DNA from: Heterobilharzia americana
Taxonomy: Eukaryota; Platyhelminthes; Trematoda; Strigeidida; Schistosomatidae
DNA length: 64,000 bases
Assembly: GCA_944470555.2 (NCBI GenBank)
Contig: OX104127.1
Span: forward strand, 137,968,786-138,032,785
Reading direction: 5' to 3'
The notes below the pieces were generated by a model. That model was not told the DNA's origin and searched no databases. It was given only the letters and a program-made list of their open reading frames with translations. This document shows, piece by piece, positions 12,963 to 27,900 of the stretch (position 1 is the first letter of the stretch; each line of letters begins with the position of its first letter). The position numbers and the translations under genes are program-made.

Positions 12963-15900
12963 CTTTTGTATCCGCTGGTACTCACCAAATATATCTCTGC
13001 AACTTAGATGGAATTGGTGAGCACTTATCGATTTGAACTTGAGTCATTCCGCCCTGTACTTACAAATATTATCATCAAGCTGGTTAGAACATAAAAGATT
13101 TTATAAATGTCTGGAACATGCAGAGCATTATTGAAACATTTCAGTAATAAAATTGAATAAAACTATTCTTAACTGAGGTAACCACCAACAAAGGTGATTT
13201 TAAGATTCATGTATGTGTACATAGAATCTTGGAAGCCCGGTTTTGTGTGAATCTTGAGCATTAACGGTTTACGCTGTTACTCTCTTGGATTAAAGATACT
13301 GTCTGCACGCCGTCTTCCTCCTAGGTTTTTTCGTCTGCATTGAAGAATATACCTAAAGCTGCACATGATGAAGACTCATACAGTCAGACCTACAACTTTC
13401 TGACGATATCATCTTTAAGCCAACCATCAAGCCTAAGCATGCAGAATGGTCAACAAGTACTGAATATAGTCAGAACCGACTAACCTATGAGATAAACAAT
13501 ATGTCTTTCTATTTTAGTTCAACACCGAAGTTCTAATAGGCTGTTGTTCACTGGCATAAATCCGAAAGGCCTGGCCAATGTTCAGGCGACATACGTGTAA
13601 AACACATTTTAAACTGTCTGTAATACAAACGAAGTCAATATTGGGAACCATTGGGAAAATAAATTTCAGCACTCAACTGTTATTACTGGGTTTTTGCCTT
13701 CATAAATTCATTTTGAGGACTTCTTGATTTCAAGTTGGTACTCACCATGTACTGACAGCAGTTAGAGGAAGACTGAAATCCTGAGAGTAATGGACGAGTG
13801 TTTCGTCTTCATATGCGACACCTAAGCATTGCATCTAACATCAAAATGGCATGTTCAGACTCACTAAACTTTGAAAATATAAACAGTTTACTTGCTGAGA
13901 CATTTTCCCAAATAGTCTCTAGATAAAATCGATAGCAACTAATAGAAATTACTGTTAATCTCAATGGTCAAAAAGTTGCTAAACACACTAGTTTTTGACC
14001 AGCCCTTTCATTGCCACCAGCTTCAGTAACATAAAGATGAGTTATTTTGCGTCGAAGAGTCTGATTTTGAAATTTAGTTTACATAAGGTAACTTTTTAAC
14101 AGACTGGAGTATCTTCTTTCATAGAGTTTACTATTCTTATCAAATTCAGTCTATTCAACAATTCTGTTTATTTATCGAAAGGTTTAATTTTGACGATGGC
14201 AAACCAGGTCAGAATTTCGATACATTCGTAAAAGCTCTATTAACTGTATTTCAGGTAAGTACATTAAAATTTCACTTATTTTGACATACAAATCATTCTC
14301 TTTTTCAATAAATGACACAGGTTAGTTAGATTACCAACCTAGTTCGTTATGTCAATAGTCAACTGTCCAACAAGAATACAAGTCACATGCTAGATAAAAT
14401 ACAATTTAATACCCCAAAACTGTGGTAAAATTACTAGCTCTGAAATTACTATTGATGTCCAGATATCCTTAAACTGAACTGGTGAATGACTCTCATTCGT
14501 GTATTATTCATAAATACTTCATTTTCACTATCTTTTTAATAAATAATGTTACTAAAAGCATTAAACTTTCTTGTGCAAGCACCATTCTAGCTGACTGTTT
14601 TATTCTTTTGAGACTATATACATTTTTCAAAGATTTACTTTATTATTTAAACAAACCGAAATTTTTAACATTATTTGTTAGTGTACATACTTGATTTGCT
14701 TGATGGGTCCATATCAGTTTGACTGTCTGAGATGGCCGTGGATCGATGGACTTGCTTTATTGATACTGGGTGGTGACTGAAAGGGGAAATGTAAATCTGT
14801 CCTGTGGACACTGGTTTAACTGCTGTCTTTGCCTAGAGTTCCCCTTGAACTACAATCATAATCACCTAGGACTGATTCATTCTTGTTAATGATATGAAAG
14901 TGTTTAGTCAGTGGTAAGGTTGTTTTTCTGTTCAATCCCTCTGAATTATTACGAAAGATATTCACAAACCATTAATGTTTATCACAAAATCTGTCCTTCT
15001 ACAAATCAATTACAAATTCAAGCAATAAATTTCTGTGACGGGAGCTTAATAAACTCTTGCTAGCTACTTGAATAAAGCTAAAAAATGAAATTCCTGGAGA
15101 GAAAGGAAAGATACTTCATCTATTTTTTTAGTAGAGAAAAAGAAGCAAACTTTATCCTTCCGGGTTGCATAACTGATGAGATCATAGCATCATCTAAACA
15201 AATAGACAGTCGACTGTGAATTTTTATATCTGAATAGATAAGTTATTGAGTGATAACCAATCATTTTTAGGGAACGTCAACAACTACACCTGAAGCGCCT
15301 TCTACAACATGAACATCATTCCAGACTAATATCTATTTTATAATCAACTTCAAGCTGTAAGAAATTGCAGCAATACAAAATCCCGATAACTTTCTGATGG
15401 GTTCATACTTGGCAATAATGAGGTCTAATAACCTCTGGTTAATTCAGTCGATATATATTTAACAGACTTTTGTTGATAGTTATCATGAAATGTTTTAATA
15501 TTCTTCATGGACATCGAACTACACCACAGAATTGATTATCACTTTTTTCCCAGAAAGTAGTACTGATAATTATTGGTTACATCATCTCTGGAAAAGAAGC
15601 ACTTTTTTAAACATATTGTCATCAGTATCAGAACACTTTAATTTCTTTAGTTGTAAGTAAATATCAAAAATTCTTGGAAACAGCTTTCATACCTGTTGGT
15701 AAAGGTTGAATACAGTTTATATTTACCGCATGGTATCACTATACAAATAATTTAGTAAACAAAACGTTATAAATATAGCCGTATAAAAAATTCATTCCGT
15801 TAAACCTTACAGTCTTTTAACTGTTTAAACAATCCAATTTATTTAACTGAAATCACCTGACCATGAAATTTCGTCCAACGAAAATAATTGCTTTTTTCTG

Positions 15901-18900
15901 CCGTAAGCCTTAGTGATTATTCATTTGAGAAAGAGATTAATTTATTAACTTAGGACAAAGAATGAAGGAAGAGGTTTGCATAATCAAATGAAATCCCCAT
16001 ATTATTTCACCAACACTCATCAGCTGTATACAGTCTAGAAGTAAGATGATTATTAGGACATAAGACATTTCAAAGTTAGGTAATCAACAATCTAAAGTCA
16101 TACAATAATACAGTTGTTAGTCCATGTAACATGTAAGACAATTATTTGTATAGAGATAGGAAATGTAGGAAACGAAAAATAATAATGAATAAATAAATAA
16201 AGTTATTGAATTAGATTGAAAATGAAACAGGATCATGTCATATTCACCAAAAGAGTGAGAGACTAGCCACAATCTTCTTCTCAAACCAAAGGTTAGGCTG
16301 GATGCCTTTTATTGTAACCGCTTCCGTAAAACAGAGTAATTCATACACTTTTTTATATGTTTATTAATTTAAAAGTACTCGAGGTTTCAACCTGACATCC
16401 TGTGGGTAGACGGGTCTGGCAATTTTACTGGTTGGAATTCTGTTTACTTTTAAGGGTAGATTCTTGGAGATATTCTGTGTGAGTTAAATAATGGATGCCC
16501 TCCTCTCACTCTTTCCAATGCACTTGCTACCACAATCGCATGCCAATTTGTAAATTCACTTCAAGGTGAGATGAGTAGGGTAACTGTCTAGCTTGGACTA
16601 GTTCAAAAGGCACACGGTATTGTATACTGATACAGGCTTAGCTGCTGCAAAGCTCCTCCTCAGTGCTTCTTTGATTCTTGCGTCTATTCGCTTGGATACT
16701 GTTTCTCCCTTGAATGTAAAGTGTATAAAAACCTTCTTTTCCCCAGTTGGCTGCCTATTTCTCTGGATCTGCTCTTTTCCATAATTCATAATAACTCTCC
16801 AAGGATATCTTTTCTCTTGGAGACACTTTTCAATACGCTTTAGTTCTTCCTGCAACCTATCCGAAGGGCATAATTTCATAGCTGTGTTGTAAAGTGTTTA
16901 TAGCTGACAGAACAGAAATTGTAATAGTTAAGATATTGTCCAATGCATTTGTTTTTTCCATGGATAGTTTTTTAAATCTTACCGTCAGTTCTTTTTCTCA
17001 CCTTCAGGTGCAAAAAAGCTGAACTCGTTTTCATGCTCGTAAATTTAATGTTAAGATGAGCTTCATTTAGCTTATCAAACAACTCACTTGCACGTTTCAT
17101 ATCATTAGAAAGAACAAAGGTGTCATCAAATCACCTGTGGTAATAGGTTGTTCTTCAGATGACTGAACTCAGGCTTCTCAGTTCAAAATAACCCATAAAG
17201 TTATTTGTCAGGATAGATCCTAGATAGGAATCCATAGCCAGTTATTGAACTGGACATTTACAATTTTCGTGCAAAGGAGTAGTAGTTGTTTTATTTCGAT
17301 TTTGGGCAATGGTGTCAGATCCAAATTTATCAAGGGATCTAAATGCATGAAATTTATCAACTTCTGAAAAATTCAGTTACTTAATATTCAGTATTTTACA
17401 GCTTTTTATGGGCACTTTTGAAGCCTATGATGTTGAGCAGTGAATCAACGCTAAATTGTCAGCCTAAATCATCACTGCTTATTAAAATTTATGCATGGTA
17501 AGATTCTAACCACATTTATGGAATTTTCTTAGCCATAGATTCCATTCAGATCTGTTATTTCATTTGTTTTCCATTTATTTTAAAGTTGTTGCCGTCTAGC
17601 CTTATTTTACATTATAAGTGTTTTCTAATAATCTACATTTATATCTTGAAGAAATATTATGGAATGAAAACGGAAGCCACACGGTCGTAACTGTTCATAC
17701 CATTTACAACAACATATTGCCAACTGATACCAAAGTATATCAGAACACATTTACTCAGTTACTAAACGAAAACACGTGATTATCTGATCCGGAAAAAATT
17801 CCGAAACAATATACACAAGGTAATGAGGGTGCTAAAAAGATACATTTCTTCACTTGAGTAAGAACCTACAATAGACCATATGGCAGATTCAGTTGTGTTT
17901 GAAACCCCGTAGACATTGGAATCAATTTTGGACAGATTCCCACTTCTTACTGGTAAACTGATCAGATTGTGAGTCAGTATTGTAGTCCTAATATTCAAAT
18001 GAGAATCCAGATATCGACGATAAAAGTTCTATAACAAAAAGTTTTAATTACCGCCAGTGAAAGTATCTTATTTAGACAGTGTGTACTGACTTTCTATCTT
18101 CTGTATTTATTCGCTTTTCATTTAGATTTTAACTGGAGAAGATTGGAATATGATTATGTATGATGGAATTCGTTCTCAAGGAGGTGTTAACAATGGAGGA
18201 TTCGTGTACTGTATTTACTTTGTCTTGTTAGTGCTGTTCGGTAATTGTATCCTTTTGGGCATTTTAATTTCGAGGTTTGTGAGTTTTTATCACAAACTGA
18301 TACAAACTGGAGAAACACTGAAAACCTGACAGCAGTGAACAACCGTTTTGTCCTAGTACAGCACTATTCACCAGTGCACACCCATAAAGATACTTATGCC
18401 TACATATGAAAATAGAACTCATCTGAGGCTTCCTTTAAGTTTCACACAACTCAGTCATCATGAACAAACACGTTGGTGATATCTAAGACAAGCTACCAGA
18501 CAAAATAGGTATTACACCTGTTTTCAGAACTCTACTCGCATTATTTGCTGAAATATGAGGGTCTTTGGCAGACCGAAAGGTGGAAGTAACAAGTATTATT
18601 TTGTTTCCCCGTAACCTTTCACCATATTTTCTAGATGAAGTTGCCGTATGGCTAACATACTAAACAGCTCACTTTCATATCGAACCGAATCAAGTGAGAA
18701 ACGACTAAACATAACGCAGCTGAATACCCACAACTTATATTTTGCACTTTTCACCAAATATGAAATATACCTCTACTCTCTGAGATAAACTGATATTCTC
18801 TCAGAAACTTTAATATAGAACCTTCAGAGATAGTCAATTATGACTTTCTTACTTCACCTATAAAGTTTTACACTTTGACGCCATTTCAAATAATTAAGAA

Positions 18901-21900
18901 AACTGGAAATTTCTCTAGATGCAAAAACGTTGACAGACTTAAGGTCTATAGTCAAAACTTCCTGCCAGTTATTTTCATAGAATTTTGAACTATTCATCTG
19001 ATAAAAGATTGCGAAATCTTGAGCTGCTCTTGAGGTCACTCCACTTAGAGTACAACACATGGCTTTCAGCTTTTACTATCCATTACTTCTAAATTCCAAT
19101 GTGTCAGCAAATAAAGTTTCTCATACCATCTGTCTCAACTATTTTATTACATTCTCTAGTCAGTTTTTTCACTCATACTTCTGCTTCGATTCTATTACGA
19201 TAATTTTGTTGATAGTGACAACTATAATGGAACTGTGGCTGACTACCTCAAGCATCCTGCTTTCACCTGTTGGATACGTGAGTTCGGACATCACGCCCAG
19301 CTGACAAGGTTTTAATGGTCACGTATTATCACTAGCTCTCAAAAACTAAGTGTTGTTACCAATAATTTGCATCAAAAACCTGAATTTATTCTTTTCGAGT
19401 TACATCTCAGCGTATACATAGTTATCGGTATAAACCAAATTTACAAGTAATCTAAATTCAAAAGAGTACATATTTATATTCCATAAGAAGTTACAGACAA
19501 CTATATTATGAATAATGTAACCATAGTGTTTACTTAGAATGTTATATAAATGAAGAGTTTTATGAAACGTTGTATAAATGTTGTCAAATGTTGTGAAATA
19601 TACTCGCTAACCTGTGTCTTCTAGCACTACAGTAATATATGAGACCTTTACATACAAAATTAGATACATTGTTGAATGTGTTCTTGGCTATCGCAGTGGA
19701 TAATTTAGCTAATGCTCAAGAATTGACGGCTGCTGAAGAAGAGGAGCAACGTTTAGCTGACGAAGTAAGTGTCTGAGGTGATGTTTTCATTTGTTACTGT
19801 CCTCCTAATGTTAGGAGCTCTAACTGTTATTCACAATTTTAAACTGTATGTATGAGTTACACGTAGTCTTTCACATTTGCCCATTTTGAGATACTGACTT
19901 CCATTCGTTTTATAACCACATTATTATTTGTCCCTTGGATTCCTAATGGGACACAGGGCTTCAGTAGCACGTCTCCAGTTCACTCTGTTCTCTGTAAACT
20001 TTTGGACCTGGTTCCACGACAGCCCACAAGCTCTAGTTTCTTCCTCATACGATCTTCTTCCATGTCACCCTCACTTGGGACGCCCAACTCGTCGCTTCCC
20101 ATCTGGATTCCACTCGAGGGCCTGTCGCGTGATGTCCACAGTCGACCTTCTTAGTGTATGCCCAATCCATCTCCACTTCCTCCTGCATATTTGTTGAGTG
20201 ATAGGTTCTTGGTTGGTTCGTTGCCAGGCCAGAGTTCCTTGTTGCTTATTATTTCCGGCTATCTGCTCTTCAGTGATGAGCGTAGGCAGCTGTTGATGAG
20301 TGTCTGTAGTTTGCTGGAAAACTCTTTCGTAAAGCACCAAGTCTATGAGCCACACAGAAGCATTGACTTGACGTTGGTGTTGAAAATCTGCATCTTGTTC
20401 CACATGCTGAGTGTAAATGATCTCCACACTGGTTTCAGGCTAATGAAAGCCTGTCTTGCTTTTCCGATCCCGGCTGCTTTGACGTCCTCGTTTGTGCCTG
20501 TGCGGCCTGTGGTTGAAAGAGTGCTGCCTAGATAGTCGATGCAAGCTACTTCCTTTAAGTTTCTCCCGTTGATAGTGATTTGAGCTTGTTGGTGGTGGCG
20601 GTGGTGGTGTTGGTTGGGTATCATCATCACCTCTGTCTTCCCTATATTCACTTGAAGTCCTGTCTTCACTGCCCTACCTCTTCTGTCAACTTGTTAGTTT
20701 TCGCCTGTTGATCTTCAAGTTTGTGTGACATCAGACACAAGTCATCGGCGAAATCCAAATCTTCGAGGTTCTTTTCCGCAGTCCAGCGTATCCCCCTCTT
20801 CTTGCTCCTCACTGTTTGTTGCATGATCCAGTCCAGTCAACCACAATCAAGAATATCATGGGTGATAGTAGGCAAACTTGTTTTACTCCTGTCTTCACTT
20901 CAGAGGCATCACTGAGCTTACCATTGTGAATGACTTGGCATGTGGCGTCTTCATACAGTTGTTGAATCAGGTTGATAAAGGTTTGTGGTATTCCGTAGTG
21001 TTGAGGCAGTTGCCAAATTACTTGTCGGTCGACGCTGTCCAAAGCCTTTTCAAAGTTGATGAAGTTGAGCTAAAGACCCAGTTGCCTGCTATTCTATACT
21101 TTGTTCAATGATGATGCGTAGCGTTGCAATTTGGTCCACACATGATTTGTACTTCTTGAATCCAATCAGCTTGTTCTGGTCGTAGTTTTGAATCCAGCAC
21201 ATCCTTCAGTCTCTCCAGTATGATGCGGCGTAATATTTTGCTTGGGGTGAACAGGAGCGTGATTCCGCGCCAGTTCTTGCAAACACTTAGGTCGCCCTTC
21301 TTCGGGATTTTGACAAGGTAGCCTTTCTTCCAATCAACGAGCAGGTACCTTCTCTTCCTTCCACACCTTCTGCAATAGTGGTGTGAGCATGTCCGCCGTT
21401 GTACCTGGCGGTATCCCGTCTGGTCCTGCTGCTTTCCCGCATTTCTGTAACTTTATGGCGCTCAGGAATTCGACTTTTGTTGGAGGATGTATGTTCACTC
21501 GTAGTTCTGTGGCTGGGCGGCAGGTGGTATTTCTGAGTGAAGTGCAGGTGGTGGTCGATTCAAGAGCTTCTTGAAGTGGTCAGCCCATCGTTTTCTTTGT
21601 TTGTCTTCTTTGGTAATTAAATTTCCTTCATCATCTTTTATTGGTTTCATCTGTGTTGATATCTTACCAGATAGTACTTGGTTATTTGATACAATGTTGC
21701 CAGGTCTCTCTACCTGCAGCCTGTCCTCTGCTTCACTTGCCAGTGTTTTGTAGAAGTGTCTTTTGTCTTTGCGTGTACTCTTCTTCACTTCTTTGTCCAG
21801 TGTAGTGTTTTATACATTGTGCTCAGTTCCTCTTCTCGTTGAGCATCCTTGCACTGGTTTATCTTCTGCTTCACCATCCTCCTCCCCTCTATCAGCTTCC

Positions 21901-24900
21901 ATGTATCCATCGAGATCCATTCCTTATCTTCTTTTTTCTTCCTTCCTAATACGGTTGTGCAGGTTTCTTTCCACATCTCTTTCAGAGACTTCCAGTGCTA
22001 ATCCAAACAGGTTTCTTCAAGGATGTTGCTCGATATCTCCCATTTTGTCTTGATGGCTGATGTGAAGATGTTCCTTGTAATTTCGTCTGAGAGTTTCTGG
22101 GTGTTAAACTTGAACTGTGGTCTATCACCAACTTCCCTGAAGACTGCCAACTTGATTTTGAAGGTTCCTTGCACTAGATAGTGGTCTGAGCCTACATCTG
22201 CTCCTCTTCTTGACCTTGTGTTGAGGAGGCTGCATCTCCACTTTCTTCACATCGAGATCAATTCGATCTGATTTTTAGTGTGTCTGGTGTCTGATGTATT
22301 CCATGTTGTTTTATGAATGTCCTTGTGCTTGAACACAGTGTCTCCAATCATCAAGTCGTTGAATGCACAGAATTCTGCAAATAATTCTCCATTCTCGTTC
22401 ATTTCACCTAGCACTTCTCGACCCATGGTTAGTTCTCTTCCTGTGTTGTCCCCTCCCAGTTTGGCATTCATGTCACCCCATCCATTAGAATTTTGATGTC
22501 GCCAACTGAGGTCTTGTCCAGTGTTGGTTGCAGTTGTCTGTAGAATTCCTTCTTTTTCTCTTGCTCTGCGTTATTTGTAGGTGCGTAGTAATGGGATCGT
22601 ATGACTGTGACCTTTCTTCCTTTTGAGTTGAATCTTGCTGTCATGATCCTGATCGTGGAGGAGGAGATTGATTCCCACTGCATGAGAGCCTTTGATGCTC
22701 TTTGGGACATCATGATAGTCACTCCAAAGCTCAGTGTGTTCGTGGTTGTCGTCTGGGTGACCGGAGTAGATTACTGACCCTCCAGTTGACAGTTTGGACA
22801 GTCCACTTCCATTCCATCTGCTTTAGCAAATTCCTAGCACTTCAGTGTGATACCTTCTCATCTCGTTTGCAATCTGGGCTGCCTTGCTAGGTCCAGACAT
22901 GGTGCGGACATTCCATATCCCCACGTTTACTCTCGCTTTCATCGAGAGAAGACACATCGGCCAATTGGCTTCCCTGAGGCTTTCATCAACTGGCGTCATT
23001 TCATCTCTCCGATTCCAGCGAGGAATAAGTTTGTTTTTTGCTTTATATCTTGTCTGTGCTTTGAAGTTTCTTCAGCGGTTGGATTGATTTTACGGGGTAG
23101 GGTTGCTAACCCTACGCCCAACCTTCCGTCTTTACCCCGGCTTAGGACTGGGTAGTAACTAGTGAACTAGGTAACCAAGCGAGGTTTCCCTTCGTTTACT
23201 AGATTCAAAATATTTATCCTCATTCCATTTCCGTGATACTTAGTTGTAACAAATATTTATTTTCCAAGGTTGTATTTACCACATAGTGCCGTCATTTAGA
23301 GAGCCACTGAAAACTTGGGAGCACTGGACAGCCATTTCGTCCTAGTATAGCACTCCCCTGGGGTACCCACAAGGAAACGAGCTAGTCACCTTCAGGTTTC
23401 ACGACAGAGACTCGAACCACTCAGTCATTGAGTTGGATTTCAGCAGTCATCAGTTCCGTCCTTTCATTTTGTGAAACAGTGCCAGTATCTACCAGATTCT
23501 TCAGTGGGCATTCCCTTTTACTGCCAGTTGTGTGTCCTCACAGGTCCATGTTTGTCATTAGAACTTCAAGATATTTATCTCGAAGCACGTCACTAATGAG
23601 TACTATACAATAGTGTAGTTTGGGGTTCATGAGGGTCACAGATGCGTACCGCTGAGGAGTGCCATGTTGGCACGAAACATCTTTCCTGTGCTTCCAGGTT
23701 TTTGGTAGTCCTCCAAATGATGTCAATTTATGATGAATATAGTCTTGAAATTCAACCTCCACAAACCTCAAAGTGACTATTTATTTCTTCTATGCTAAAG
23801 ATGATTCTACATGATAACTGTTTGGGCAAATAGTTTGATGAGTTAGGCATCATTGTCGCAGGCTAAACTATCGGTTATGGAAAACGTCATTCACGTTTAC
23901 TTTCCAGTATTATACGGGATGGGTAGGACCAAATAACTTAGTCATGTGAACAACATTCATTTGCCTTGAAACTCCTTTTTCATTTCACTAAACAATTACT
24001 GATTCGTTAACTTAGCACATAAAGGACAGGAGCAAAGTCTGTGAAACAGCATTAAGCGGGTTTTGATACTGCCAAAATGTTAAGAAATGAAAAGAAAAGA
24101 AAATTAGGAACGAACGTAATCAACCCATCTAAGCAGGTGGTTGTAACAGGCTGCACCAATTGAATGTACCATTATATTCTCATCGGTTTGTCCATGGATT
24201 TATTTCGAAATACACCAAAGTATCACATAAATATTCAAAAATTCATCGTTTTGTTAGGTGATTACGAAGGGAAAACGTAAGTCATTTATAAATCAATGTA
24301 GAGGTATAAAGTAACATGTATGCAGAGAATTCAGAAAAGAGCAAAACTTAACTTTTCCAACCAGTAAATATAAAAGACAGGGAAAGTAAGACTATGAAAA
24401 AGAATTATAATACTGAAACTATTCAATAAAGGAAAAATTGATGAAATTTTATCAATAGAGCTTGAAATTGGATTGTGTCTATTAATTGCGTAAATTAATC
24501 TGTATGCAACAAACACACCCGTATACACAAATGCTCATATAGGAAGAAAAGTACGGACTAATCATGACAAACATGAACTTTGTAAACAGTTGTTTACTTG
24601 AAGGATGGAGTAGTAAAAGTTTGAAAAAATGGGAACTCATCTATTAGGCTATATAAGGATTTAGTGACAGCTGGTCATCTACATTATATGAATGACAAAA
24701 AGATTCTCGTCATCTGTTCGTAAATTAACGTAATCATCATCATAATATTCATTTTCTATTTCAACTAATTTTCTGACAATTTCTCTTCTATGTATGACTA
24801 TACAGAGAGTTTTATATCCAGCTGAGTGAATTATGAGAGATAAGTTAATCATCCTAGCAAAGCTGGAGAGATGATAAAAGCTTGAGCTTACAGGCCACTC

Positions 24901-27900
24901 CTTGTCATCATAACTTCGGCATATCCATCTCAAAACATGTCATTAATGAGGACTAAACAGTAATGTAGTTTGAAGTTTATGTGAATTTCATTTATTTCAA
25001 AGTAGTATTCATCATGGACTTACATGAGTTGGAGACTCATTAGAAACCTGGGAGCGGTGGACAGATGTTTTGTCTTTGTAAGGCACTCCTCAGCAGCATA
25101 TGCCCACGAACGAACCAGGAGTCGAACCCAAGGCATTCAGACATAGCACTGAATGAGTCAAACATTCACTCACTGTGTCGGAGTTCAACGGTTCACAATT
25201 TCTTACTTCTGTCTGTACGGCTGACAGATCCCATACCAAGACGAAACATCTGTCCAGTGCTCTTTCGTTTCTAGTAGTTCATCAACTAGTCTCACTCCAT
25301 AGTAAATACTGCCTTAAAAGTAATGAAAGAATTCATACATATTAAGGAAGTTCAAACGAAGTAATTGTTGACTACTATGGTCAACTTTGAAACAGTTAGT
25401 ACCGTTTATTAAATTAAATAGTGCAACTAGAAGACAAAGTTTACCTGAACAATGTGTAATGTATTTGTGCAATAAATTTCAAAACGATCTGATCACACAT
25501 TCTCATCTTTCTTAATTTTGATCTCAATTGTTCTATTTCTCCTCTCATTCTTCAGCTTTATAAAAATTAGCTTATTAAATTACTTATACTTACCCAGATA
25601 GTCAAAATGATAATCAATATGGTGCTCTCACTGTCTAAATCAGTCACATTCGGAATGGGATGAGAAGTCTTGACTAGGCAGTCAGTGTGAATACGATCGA
25701 GAAGTAGTAATGCGTCACGACTTTACACGGTGGTAGTCGGGGAAAACCCATGGAGATTAAAGTGGAATAAAAATCTGGTCAGTAATCGGACTTAGTGGCT
25801 CAATTGGTACAGTACCGGGCCAGAAACCCGGTAGTCACGGGTTCGAATCCAGCCATTGTTCAAATTTTCATTTCACCTTTAATCATCACCCAGTATAAAT
25901 ACTAGTCTGCTAAACCATGGCGATCTCAAAAAGTTAAAATGATAATAAATTAACCTGACAAGCCAATATGTGGTCAGATTGTTTCGAAATGTATTACACA
26001 AATACATTACACAGTGTCCGGACAAACTTCGTCCTCTAGTTACACTATCTCTATATAATCGAATTGTCATTTTGCTACTTATGACCAATCAAAAAATAGG
26101 ACAGAAAAAATTAAGTGTGTGTGTGATGAGTTAAAAATGTAAATTAGGGTAAAAGTTTTTCGCTTGAATTAAGGTCAAGTCGGTGTTAGATAAATAGTAA
26201 AATTGTGGAGATGAAATTAGAACCGATTACGAAATTGGTTGTAAAAAAGAGAATGAAAATATAAATTATTGGAAGGGTTTATACTGACTGATAAAGCAGA
26301 TTAGTAGCTACTATGGTAGTTGGAGGCTACTAACTGCCTGTTTCTGAATGCACAAATTCGTTTTAATTCTCCTATCAGCAACTGCTACTGAAGATTTTAG
26401 CAAATTAGCATCGTTTTCTTTGCTAATTATCTTAAATTCACTTCACATACAGACGTCATGTCCCGTGTCTATCAGATGTTTAGTAGTGGGACTTTTGAGA
26501 TAGTTTGGCTTCTTTTAGCCTAACTTATTTGGAATATTCTTTCGAAATTCAGTCCCAAACCTCCACTCTCTATCCTTGTGATCTACTTGTTCTGGCATGT
26601 AAACATGAATCAGTAAATGAAATCTGGAATGATATGAGTCAGAGATTGACTGCTGCAACGAACACTTTGTTTTGTATACAAAGGTTAATTTTAGCTGCTG
26701 AGAAAGTGATTTTTATTGCCGTCCTTACTCTTCTAATAACCCTGTTCATCAATTCATCTTTCTTAGAAGTCAAATAGGAAAATGTAGGGTTTCTCTCTGG
26801 ATTATCAAGTACAGTTGTTTCCACTGTTCTCATTTTGGCTTTATTCATAAATCTCTTGGAGTAACCACTTTTTTTCTCTGACATCTTTGAATGAACTGAA
26901 TTTCTTAAGTCAATCTGTGTGATGGTCAAAGTTTTACTGAATTCCTGCTTGTAATTCATAGGACAGAAACCGGTGAATGGAGATATTGTCCACTCCATGT
27001 TTCTTTTCTTCGTACACATCTCTTACACGACCCATCTCTTCTTCGTTGAAGTCCCAAGTTCAAAATATGAAATTTATTGCTCTTCGTGTGTTCCACGGTA
27101 AACTTTATATTCACATGCACCTTATTAAATATTGTTAGCAATGTTGCGGTATGAGCAGTGTCATTACATAGAAAAAGAGTGTCATCAGCATACCTGTTAT
27201 ACGTTGCAGTCTGACTGATAGCTGGAGCTGATGTAGTTCTTTCCATGTTGGTCATAAAAGTTAATCACACCATATACACTGTTTTCGGACACATGTAGAG
27301 CTGAAATTATAGTTTAACAAAAGATTCATTTCAAAATTTATCTCATTTGTCCGTACTAGTATGCACAATGTAAATCAGTATATATTCTTGTCATCTATTC
27401 AGGAAACATTCAATCACGAAACACCACACTACGTAGAACAGAGTTATAGGTAATATCTCAACACAGAAAGTAATAAGATTTCAAAGGCGCTTTTGGACAA
27501 ATAATTCACAGCACATACTGTTTGCAAAGAAATGTTAAAAATAATAGAGAAACTATAAACAACTGATAAATCGTTTACCTTCTTTCCTGTTATTTTGTCT
27601 ACGTTAAAATGGTATACATAACAGCAGTTGTGTCAAGGGGGAGAATCCTGGATGTTCTTTGATGGGTGGTCAAATATTTTGTCAGTCGGCACCAAAGATG
27701 ACATAGGTTGACAAGTTCCAAATGAGAATTCTGGAGTAATGCGACTTACCCAAGTGAAGTGGCTAACCCAGTCCCCTACTTTACTGCCTACCACTAAACT
27801 GGTATTAGCTGCATACCAGTCCCGAAATATCATCTTACATTTGAAAGATGCGAACCTTGCACAAAACAAACTCAGGTTTGCGCACAAGACCTTGTGAGGA

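Larger units (their letters stand above)
12048..14181 (+). other. intron 3
   Basis: 2.1 kb. Apart from the AT repeat at 12.93 kb and a SINE tail remnant at 13.73 kb I see nothing. The open frame at 12.27-12.54 kb has no recognisable motif. Confidence 0.7.
19919..23190 (-). mobile_element. RTE-clade non-LTR retrotransposon (SR2-like), nearly full length, broken
   Basis: Read right to left. An APE endonuclease start [20 protein letters not shown] lies near 22.9 kb. [25 protein letters not shown] and [19 protein letters not shown] follow (22.7-22.25 kb). Then come the RT, with a fingers region (21.04-20.81 kb, [20 protein letters not shown]), and the catalytic FADD in [14 protein letters not shown] near 20.7 kb. 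The C-terminus [14 protein letters not shown] and [13 protein letters not shown] is at 20.2-20.1 kb. It ends in an ATT repeat, as RTE elements do. The ORF is cut by many frameshifts and stops, so it is dead. The word TTCGTTT at both edges (19904 and 23191) may be a target duplication, but it is short. Confidence 0.9.
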
